Source of the DNA: Semisulcospira habei
Taxonomy: Eukaryota > Mollusca > Gastropoda > Semisulcospiridae
NCBI GenBank assembly: GCA_036245525.1
Contig: BTPG01000005.1
Coordinates: 205,296,210 to 205,360,209, forward strand
DNA: 64,000 bases
Direction of reading: 5' to 3'
Shown here one piece after another: positions 56,639-64,000 of this stretch. The position numbers and the translations under genes were made by a program. How positions within the stretch are numbered: the stretch's first letter is position 1; every line of letters starts with the position of its first letter. The notes under the pieces are model-generated. The model searched no databases and was not told where the DNA came from. It saw only the letters and a list, made by a program, of their open reading frames with translations.

Positions 56639-57935
56639 TTCTAGTCAGTTTAGACCAAAGCAGTTTGCAAGTTGTCAGACGGATGATCCGGGAGAAACTT
56701 TAGAGAAGGTAGAGGTAACAGGGTTCAATATGATCACGGAGCAAGACAAGGATCCAGACATTGTTAAGTTGAAAGATCAGCTACTGAACGAGGAAGCACC
56801 GGCCAGTGTAAAAAGGAGGTATTTGTTCATAGAAGATGTCTTGTATTTCTTGTCGAATATTGATGACGATCCAGTAGCCAGATTAGTGGTGCCATCCCAT
56901 TTGGTGGGGCATGTCGTAAACCAGTATCATGACGGAAATGGGCACATGGGCCTTGACAAGACTTACGACACCATCAAACAGAAGTATTTTTGGCCAAACA
57001 TGTACAGTGGGTTGAACGAGTACATAGGCGGTTGCATTACCTGTCAGCAAAGGGTTTTGCAGAAACAGAAAGTCCCAGTGCAGGAAATGGACGTTCCTCC
57101 ATATCCTTTTGCAAAGGTTAGTGTAGACATACAGGGTCCATTCCCTACTAGTCTGTCCGGGAACAAGTACATTTTAGGGTTTGTTTGCCATTACAGTGGA
57201 TATCCAGAGTGCTTTCCAGTACCAGATAAGTCGGCAGAAACTGTTGCTCAAATCTTGATGGATGAGATAATTCCTCGTCACGGCTGTCCTTTGCAGGTGG
57301 TTACCGATAATGGCACAGAAAACGTCAATCGGATCATGAGGGAGGTTCTCAGTGAACTAAACATAGATCATGTCTTGACGAGCTATTATCATCCACAGTC
57401 TAACGCTAAGGTAGAAAGATTTCATCATACCATGAATGATATCATGTCGAAGAAAATACAGGAAGATATCCAAACGTGGGATTTGCACATAAACCATGCG
57501 TTGTCGGCATACAGGGTTAGCGTTTCAGAAACGACTCAGTGCTCTCCATTCTTTCTACTGTATAACAGAGATCCAGTGTTACCATTAGATAACATACTGA
57601 GGCCTAGACGGAAATATGTCGGAGAGGACCTTCATACGGTAGCCTTAGAACAACAGCACAAATTGTTCACCCAGGTGCACCAAAGGATAAAGAAATCACA
57701 GAAGAGGGGGGCAAAATATGCAAACCGACAGGTCAAAAGTGACGAAATTAAAGTCGGAGACCCAGTGTACTATAAAAATAACCAAAGGAAAAACAAGCTA
57801 GACAGCAAATGGAAACCTTACTATAGAGTGGTCGAGCAAACAACCCCAGTAACGTACAGGATCAGGAACCAATTGACTGGCGAAGTAATTAAAGTGCATG
57901 CAGAGCACATAAGACTCGCTAAATTAGATGAGTAG
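56631..57935 (+). CDS. Ty3/gypsy integrase
   Basis: Integrase with an HHCC zinc domain (YHDGNGHMGLDKTYDTIKQ, GCITCQQ), then the DDE core: SVDIQGPFPTSL, VTDNGTENVN and YHPQSNAKVERFHHTM, and a C-terminal SH3-like GDPVYYKNNQRKNKLDSKWK. The frame opens only after a TAG at 56628, so it cannot start far upstream; a +1 shift or a one-base indel next to the pol stop separates it from RNase H. It stops at TAG 57933, after which the same frame is open again to 58373. Confidence 0.92.
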   Translation: MINSSQFRPKQFASCQTDDPGETLEKVEVTGFNMITEQDKDPDIVKLKDQLLNEEAPASVKRRYLFIEDVLYFLSNIDDDPVARLVVPSHLVGHVVNQYHDGNGHMGLDKTYDTIKQKYFWPNMYSGLNEYIGGCITCQQRVLQKQKVPVQEMDVPPYPFAKVSVDIQGPFPTSLSGNKYILGFVCHYSGYPECFPVPDKSAETVAQILMDEIIPRHGCPLQVVTDNGTENVNRIMREVLSELNIDHVLTSYYHPQSNAKVERFHHTMNDIMSKKIQEDIQTWDLHINHALSAYRVSVSETTQCSPFFLLYNRDPVLPLDNILRPRRKYVGEDLHTVALEQQHKLFTQVHQRIKKSQKRGAKYANRQVKSDEIKVGDPVYYKNNQRKNKLDSKWKPYYRVVEQTTPVTYRIRNQLTGEVIKVHAEHIRLAKLDE

Positions 57936-58376
57936 CCTAAACCCTCAGCGGAAACAATTAGGCCCCTCAGGAAGACTAATTATGCGATCGCACCGGAAGA
58001 CAGCTCTTCCAGTGACAGCGAAGATGTAGGCGAGTTACCTTCAAGAGAAAGTTGGATCAAAAGACAGCGTAGGGAACGGGAGAACTCGTCTTCAGAAGAC
58101 GACATACCTCTCATGGAGTTAGCAAAGAGGGTTAGACGTCAGAACAGGAGACAAACAGTCGAAGCAGAATCGGCTGATGTTAGCTCGGGCGAAGGCACAT
58201 CAGATAACTCTGATGATGATAGGATAAAGCATGTGGACGCAATCCTGCCTAAGTCTAGGAGTAAAGGACTAAGGCGGTTATTAAAGGCTATAGGAGATCT
58301 ACTTTATGCTTCAATTAAAATGCAACTCTCAAGTGGTATTGAGAGAGGATCAATCAGGAAATCGTGCAGATAATGC
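57936..58376 (+). CDS. in-frame extension after integrase stop
   Basis: In the integrase frame, 145 codons follow the TAG without a break: ETIRPLRKTNYAIAP, serine/aspartate-rich SSSSDSEDVGE, SSSEDDIPLMELAKRVRR and DNSDDDRIKHV, then a basic end. RPLRKTNY resembles the usual end of Ty3/gypsy integrases, so the TAG is probably a point mutation, or less likely a readthrough site. Confidence 0.6.
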
Positions 58377-58759
58377 AGTTTTGGGTGTATGAATATACAA
58401 CTTCGGGTGTAAATTACATTTTGCAGACGTGCAAGATGAGGTTCGTCCTCTGTCTCATGATATTGGGTTTAGCAGATAACGTTTATAATTTATTAGTAAT
58501 GGCAGTAATCATGTCAATTGTAGGCGAAATAGTGGGAGTAGCCCGACATTTTGATTTGTTAAAAGCTGGCCCTTTATCGAGACTTAGGCGATGGCATAGT
58601 GGGGTCACTCGACCTACACTGGACCCGGGATCAGTGGCTACAACTGTGGCGGACGACAATGACGTCTACGGAGCAAGTGCCTCCGCACTGATGATGGAAG
58701 ACAGGGTGGAACTAAAGACGACATCGCCAGTCGTGAAATTCTACCCGGCCTTGAAATGA
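58373..58759 (+). CDS. small frame with hydrophobic segments, function unknown
   Basis: 128 codons from ATG 58373. It has hydrophobic stretches MRFVLCLMILGLADN and LLVMAVIMSIVGEIVGV and a polar C-terminal half. No family recognised. Its place between integrase and the 3' LTR is where some Ty3/gypsy elements carry an extra gene, but no hallmark of such a protein is seen. Confidence 0.4.
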   Translation: MQFWVYEYTTSGVNYILQTCKMRFVLCLMILGLADNVYNLLVMAVIMSIVGEIVGVARHFDLLKAGPLSRLRRWHSGVTRPTLDPGSVATTVADDNDVYGASASALMMEDRVELKTTSPVVKFYPALK

Positions 58760-59048
58760 GGCGACCTATGAGGTGGATGAATTATGTTGGGACTGTGAGC
58801 GCAACGGTGCCCATGAGAGACGAACAATTTCAGTGACAATGACAATGAACTCTTTCTCTTTTATTTTATAGTATGTGTATTTGGATGGAATAAGTGTTGT
58901 TATAATTAGACAAGATATCACGCACCGATTTGAAATGTATTTTGATTGTGTAATGATGGGGAATTATATTGTTATTATGTCCCGAAGTGTAACCCCTCCT
59001 GAACAAGATAGAAAAATAATCCTGAACGGGATGTATTTTTTCTCGGGT

Positions 59049-59058
59049 TAGGGAGGAA
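59049..59058 (+). promoter_or_regulatory. polypurine tract
   Basis: AGGGAGGAA lies immediately before the 3' LTR, the expected plus-strand primer position. Confidence 0.75.
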
Positions 59059-59565
59059 TGTTGCACTACACATGTCGCCACGTGGCATCCAGATGTAGTT
59101 TCCGGTCATGCCATATGGGAAAGCGTCTGTATGTAACTACCGGACGTGCCGGGCAGCTCTAATCAAGATAACGGACCGGCCCTCCGGAAACTGTTACTAT
59201 ATGGGAAATGGATGGCATCTAATTAACGGGACGTCCGAACGCGGGGACGTCATAATCACGTAACAGGACCGGCCCTAAACGAGGGGCGGGTCCTAAGTGG
59301 GAAGATGATTGATAAGGGGAAGGGTATATACATACTGGGGGACACAACGAGACACACAACGAGAGAGGGAACACAACGAGAGGAGAGTGAGAGGAGAGTG
59401 AGAGAGATGGACGAAAGTAGAAGAGAGAGCAAATAGTGAGAGAACGACCGAATTGTAGTCTGTGGTTGGTCTTGCCCAACCCCAGACAATGCTCTTTAGA
59501 CTGAAATAAACACGAGAGAAAACCATCACTGGACTTCAGTTGTTTTACGTGTTCATAGTGCAACA
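59059..59565 (+). repeat. 3' LTR, complete
   Basis: 507 bases from TGTTGCACTA to TAGTGCAACA. It contains GGGTATATACATACTG as a possible TATA region (59325-59340) and AATAAA at 59504 as a possible polyadenylation signal. Followed by the target duplication GATG. Confidence 0.95.
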
Positions 59566-59612
59566 GATGGCCATGATAGTCCAAGGGTCATTCCAGAATA
59601 GCTTGTCTGTAA
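59566..59612. repeat. family A left arm remnant
   Basis: GGCCATGATAGTCCAAGGGT and TTCCAGAATAGCTTG match family A; no right arm is present. Confidence 0.6.
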
Positions 59613-59779
59613 TGGGCCTCTGTCGGTCTGAATCGACCATAGATAATGCATCCTATTTGTTCTGATCTGATTGCCTGTTCAGCTGGATTTGGAGCAGCAT
59701 TTTTTTGTGACTATAGAGGCCAATGCGGGAGTGGCAGTCCCTGCTGCAAAGATCACAAATGTACGTGGCCTTGGGGTTG

Positions 59780-59928
59780 GCTTTATATGACAAGATATTG
59801 AGGCCTGAAAACACAGTTATGTGTAGGATTGTCTGAGTGGACTTTCAGCTTCAGGACATAGCTGAGCATGAGGCGGATACAGCGCAACTTCAGAAAAGGC
59901 TCTCCAGCCTCAGCGTACAGCCCGCCAT
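59780..59928 (-). mobile_element. RNase-H LINE thumb fragment, inverted
   Basis: On the - strand: LYAEAGEPFLKLRCIRLMLS and NCVFRPQYLV. The DNA matches 34095-34190. It joins head-on to a + strand C-terminal piece at about 59928. Confidence 0.78.
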
Positions 59929-60505
59929 TGGTGCCTGTATGTATCGTGAGTGGCTGACTGAGTGGCTCCGTGAACCACTTCCTAAAGTTACCATGAACCA
60001 CTTCCTAAAGATACTGACAGTCTACCTCATGGCTGCGGCAGCCGCAGAGAGGAGACTGTTTCTGTTCGTCTTCACTTTGGCCATACTTATGTTACACACT
60101 CCATCTTATTGAAGGAGCGCCCCTGGTGTTTCGCCGGCGACGAGCCGTTTTCGGTGAAGCGCTTCTTGAATCATTTGCTGACCTAATCGATATAAGGCGT
60201 AAACACTATACATCAGACTCATTGAAAGTTTTGTTTCGGGTCGTTTCCCCGGACAAAATCTTCAGCTTTCATAAAGAAACCAATTTGTTTCACAATTGTA
60301 AGTCTCTGTAGTCTAAATCTGAGTGTTCTTATGAACTTCCAAAGTCTGTAGACATGTACGATTGAGATGTGTGATGTTTTAGCTAAGAATACATTTACTC
60401 TAAGTTTTAGACGGTATTTACATCATGTTTTAAGATCTTTTTCTTACTCTGGCTGACCAGACTTTTACCTTTCCCGCTGTCAGATGGCTTTAGTCGCCTG
60501 CTCGG
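59929..60505 (+). mobile_element. RNase-H LINE 3' end
   Basis: PAIGACMYREWLTEWLREPL, then FRRRRAVFGEALLESF and LVVSPDKIFSFHKETNLFH-type words (frames shift), then a 3' end matching 22330-22450 (TTTACATCATGTTTTAAGA, GGCTGACCAGACT) and TCGCCTGCTCGG. The final TTAAACCC-TAAC tail is missing. Confidence 0.75.
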
Positions 60506-60509
60506 TCTT

Positions 60510-60645
60510 CTCTAACGTAATGCGAGCGGGAACAGCCTGAAGACAGATGTCAACCCTCACAGACTGAACAGAATTTTGTTACTATTTAATAGAGCCACTT
60601 CGCCAGAACCTTCAGAATCAGAACCTTTATAAATAACTTTAAGGT
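60510..60645. repeat. repeat shared with 35265-35400
   Basis: GTAATGCGAGCGGGAACAGC, CCTGAAGACAGATGTCAACC, CAGAATTTTGTTACTATTTA and GAACCTTTATAAATAAC match the right part of the - strand LINE at 33870-35430. Confidence 0.75.
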
Positions 60646-60649
60646 ACTT

Positions 60650-61420
60650 TTACCTACATTTTTTAATTGAAAACTGCCCTTTATAGGGTTTTTTGAGAGC
60701 CTTGTTGAGTCTGGAGGCTATTGCCACCCTGACAGACCCATGGTCCCGGGCATATTTGTAAGTTAGAGCCGTTTTTGTGAGGTACCCCACGAGGAAAAAC
60801 ACGCAAAATATCCGATTTCAGAACACAATAAAAATTTATCGAATAGCGCATTAAAATGATAAAGAAACATTTCGGTCACTTCATAAAGTATGGTTAGTAT
60901 TTTCTCGTAAAAAAAGGTGTGTTCTGATAATTGGAATTCTAAGTGAAATCTAGAAAAGTGTATGTTATAAATTCGCAAATTGCCCGGATGTTATCAATAA
61001 CATTACAAGTGTTTGCAATGTTGGGCAATTGCTCAGGCCCTTTTTATTCGATAAAGTCGTACTTTAGATCATATCACGCACATTACTTATGAAGAAATAA
61101 GGGGGTCCCGCGCAAAATTTGGCACTTTGGGTCGTTTGCGAGTGCGTATTCAAAAAGGGATACAAGCGATGTCTGACTTCCGGGAGATCATATCTCCGCC
61201 GTAGCCGGTCCTAAGCCCGCATGAGAAAGGAGTAGAGAAAGAAATACGCCAAACCTACAACAACAAAAAAAAACTACGCCCGAACTGTTGCACACTACGC
61301 CCAAACTGCTAGTCCTCGATCACTATTAGTGCCATTAAACTGGAACAAACAACATCGGCAGAAACGGGATGAGAAAGTTTCTCTATAAGTAATTAAATGC
61401 ACCTATTCTTCTTTAGTAAT
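60650..61420. other. no gene recognised
   Basis: AT-rich DNA; nothing recognised. Confidence 0.5.
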
Positions 61421-61423
61421 TGA

Positions 61424-61500
61424 GTTAGCGCAGTGGTAAGATGCTTTTTCGCCATGCAGGTAACCAGGGTTCGATCCCCATAGATGGATTTTTTTCCTGC
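61424..61500 (+). mobile_element. tRNA-derived SINE or tRNA pseudogene
   Basis: A box TTAGCGCAGTGG (61425-61436) and B box GGTTCGATCCC (61468-61478) with tRNA-like spacing. Acceptor-stem pairing is poor and a T-run follows (61489), so a SINE head or decayed tRNA is more likely than a working gene. Confidence 0.6.
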
Positions 61501-61789
61501 TCAAAATTTGAACCCATACAGTTTGTGATAAAGCTCTATGCTTGTGTATAGTGCTCACACAGTAGGATTAGTACGGTACGGTTTTTGTTAACGAGTATGA
61601 TTAGTACGGTACGGTTTTTATTAACGGTTTGTTTGCCGAAAGTCCGTGTGGCACTAGACGCACGTGAAATCTGTAAGACATGGTTAGTACGGGATTTTTA
61701 GTGAGTTCTGTTTTGTGAGTTCTAGGCGGAAGCTGTGACTGTCAGAAGTCTAAATCGGTAGTGCGGGCTGTCTTGTCGTATGGAACGGT

Positions 61790-63145
61790 TGTGTTCGAGT
61801 TACCTAGGCTGTTAAGTGGGGAGATGATTCTGTATTCAGGTCATGAAGAGGAGAATGCCCCCCATACAGAAGGAGTAGCATTCATGCTGTCACCAGTGGC
61901 ACAGAGAGCGCTGATGGGCTGGGAACCTCTTGGGCCAAGAATTATCACAGCAGCCTTTAGAACCAAGAAAAACCTCAAGCTGAACGTCATCCAGTGTTAT
62001 GCGCCCACTAATGACAGTGACGAGGAAGAGAAACAAGAGTTCTACGACCGACTCCAGAGTGCCGTGGACAAATGTGCGGAGCGAGACATCACCAACATCA
62101 TGGGCGATTTTAATGCCAAAATAGGGGAGGACAACACCGGATACGAAGAGGTGATGGGGAGACAGGGACTAGGCTCGGAGATGAGTGAGAACGGGGTGAG
62201 GTTTGTAGACTTTTGTGCTCTAAACCGACTTGTCATTGGAGGCAGCATCTTCCCACACAGAAGAATACACAAAGCAACTTGGGTCTCACCTGACCATACA
62301 ACTGAGAACCAATAGACCATATCTGCATTAGCAAGAAATTTAGAAGATCCCTTCAAGATGTTCGAGTGAGGATGGCAGCAGATGTCGCCTCAGACCACCA
62401 TCTGCTTATCATAAGAATGAAGCTCAAGCTAAAGAAAAGCCGCACAGAGACAACAAGAAGACAGCGCTATAATGTAGGCCTCCTGAGAGAAACTGGAGTT
62501 AGACAAGAGTTCAAACTGGTGCTGTCCAACCGGTTTCAAGCGCTACAGGAGCTAGTAAACGAAGAGGAGGCGGCCACCACAGAGCAGCAGTGGAAGGCAG
62601 TTAGAGAGGCGCTGAACTCAACCTGCAAAGACACTGTAAGGTTCAGGAAACACCATCACAAGGACTGGCTGTCGGCACAGACCTTGAAGAAGATAGAAGT
62701 GAAGAAGCAGAAGAAAGCAGTTGTCAACAACAGTCGCACGAGAGAAGCCAAAGGGCACAGGTGGAATACTGGGAAGCCAACCGCGAGGTGAAGAGGAGTA
62801 TCATGGCATACAAGAGGGCCTACACAGACAGCCTGGCAGCAGAGGTAGAAAAGGCAGCAGGCAGCGGCAACATGAAACAGCTCTACGACATTACCAGAAG
62901 ATTGTCGGGCAACTATGGCCATACAGAAAGACCAGTAAAAGACAAAGAAGGCAAGCCTATTGCAGACAGAGGAGACCAACTCGACAGATGGGCCGAGTAT
63001 TTTGAAGAGTTACTGAACAGACCTAGCCCACCCGACCCCCCAGACATCCAGCCGGCAGAGACCGACCTACCCATCAGCTGTGACAGACCCAGCCGGGAAG
63101 AGATCAGAAGAGCAGTGGCATTTTTGAAGAACGGCAAAGCAGAAG
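61790..63145 (+). mobile_element. RTE-like LINE, endonuclease and linker, frameshifted
   Basis: Starts inside the endonuclease (LLSGEMILYSGHEEENAPHT, NVIQCYAPTNDSDEE, NIMGDFNAKIGEDN). It then frameshifts near 62313, continues DHICISKKFRRSL and ASDHHLLIIRMKLKL, frameshifts again near 62750, and ends with EYWEANREVKRSI and VAFLKNGKAE. Both ends are truncated; the reverse transcriptase is missing. The words match the LINE group often labelled craniofacial development protein 2-like. Confidence 0.85.
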
Positions 63146-63169
63146 ATAGTTTTCACAGGGCAATCTGAA

Positions 63170-63550
63170 GTTAAAACAAATCATCCTCAGGCAGGATTCA
63201 ACTGACTAATTAACCCCCCACCGACCCACCCAAGCAAACCTGTCTGTAACAATACACAAAAAGTACAAATAAACCATGCCCACAATTAACAAAAACAATT
63301 GTTCTGATACATGACATACAAAAACCATCTCTGAATATACACTTGAGGTTCTGGCAATGGGATCTGTACACATAACAGATTTTGTATACAGCGCATTCTT
63401 AAACTGTGCCCATGACTAACTTTCTTACAGATTAACAGAATATACTGACAATTCGATTGGAGACAAAATTTCCTCCTAAACATACAGGATTTGGCACAAA
63501 CAACATTGGTTATGAAAAGAAAAGAATCTGATATGACATGTCCTTATTCC
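63170..63550. other. no gene recognised
   Basis: AT-rich DNA with no recognised element. Confidence 0.5.
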
Positions 63551-63755
63551 CTTTTCATTCTGATACACTCCTGCTTGAAATTAATTGACTATGATAGTTC
63601 AAGGGTGGTGCCAGAATAGCTTGACGCCTGAGGCACCAAGCTATTCTGGCACTACCCATGAACTAAAATGGTTGATCTGTCACGTAATATTAATGTAGCC
63701 TTCATAGGACAATAAGCAAATCTGACAAAATCAGCATCAGGATGTAATGGGTTAA
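63551..63755. mobile_element. family A TTAA element
   Basis: CATTCTGATACACTCCTGCT, hairpin TAGTTCAAGGGTGGTGCCAG with AGCTTGACGCC, loop TGA, GGCACCAAGCTATTCTGGCA, and a right end GGATGTAATGGGTTAA. The left TTAA is not conserved. Confidence 0.78.
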
Positions 63756-64000
63756 AAGGAGTGTCATATTCATGTACATAATACTGATCAACTGGCATCA
63801 GAACAATAAAAAAAATGTAATCATGAAACCATAATTATGACAATATTAATAATAAATGTAAATATGCAGGCAACCACGACCTGGCATATTGATTCTAGCA
63901 AGACAGAATTTAAAAAAAGTATTTAAAAATTGCCTACAGTGACATATACTCAGTGTTGGAATGGCGCTTACAAAAAATAACAAACAAAACAAACAAATCC
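63756..64000. other. no gene recognised
   Basis: AT-rich DNA with A-runs to the window end. Confidence 0.5.

Noticed and set aside
61425..61490. Functional tRNA-Gly gene
   Set aside because: Boxes fit, but the acceptor arms do not pair cleanly; kept as SINE or pseudogene.

Overview
This is a eukaryotic, intron-rich, repeat-saturated window. It is most likely from a lophotrochozoan, probably a mollusc. The basis is an intronless Toll-like receptor with one cysteine cluster, a long-intron cholinesterase-type gene with standard GT-AG introns, several non-LTR retrotransposon clades plus a Ty3/gypsy element, and abundant (TG)n, (TC)n and (AAT)n microsatellites. The species assignment is inference. 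A 500-base run of N (30321-30820) is an assembly gap.

Only two host genes are recognisable. On the + strand, a type-B carboxylesterase/cholinesterase-like gene runs from 1682 to 17854 in ten exons. It carries the oxyanion-hole HGG, the GESAG nucleophile, the acidic KDE and the histidine VPHASE, but has an in-frame TGA in exon 1 and a one-base frameshift in exon 8. As assembled it cannot encode the full enzyme. On the - strand, 28944-26740 is a complete single-exon Toll-like receptor (signal peptide, leucine-rich repeats, C-terminal cysteine cap, membrane segment, TIR domain).

Nearly everything else is mobile DNA. From 1 to 30 kb the introns and flanks hold some thirty short palindromic elements of at least five sequence families (called A, B, C, E and F here). 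The better preserved families begin and end in TTAA. One of them (26402-26482) is a perfect 81-base palindrome inserted in a LINE tail whose uninterrupted version is present elsewhere in the window, which proves its ends and the TTAA duplication. LINE fragments are of CR1/L2-like, RNase-H-bearing I/Ingi-like, L1/Tx1-like and RTE-like types. A nearly intact CR1-like copy (3548-6629) sits inside a (CT)n tract.

From 46.9 to 59.6 kb lies one Ty3/gypsy element with near-identical ~506-base LTRs. Its 5' LTR was later broken by two LINE insertions: a 0.4 kb fragment, and a 5.8 kb RNase-H LINE whose 3' region contains about 1 kb of nearly pure C. Its gag-pol junction shows a textbook -1 frameshift signal (GGGAAAC, 5-base spacer, 8-base-pair stem). 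The stretch 38.2-45.3 kb has an alien, strand-skewed composition ending in G-rich low complexity; it is probably an assembly or read artefact. The last 4 kb holds a tRNA-derived SINE, a broken RTE-like endonuclease region and one more palindromic element.
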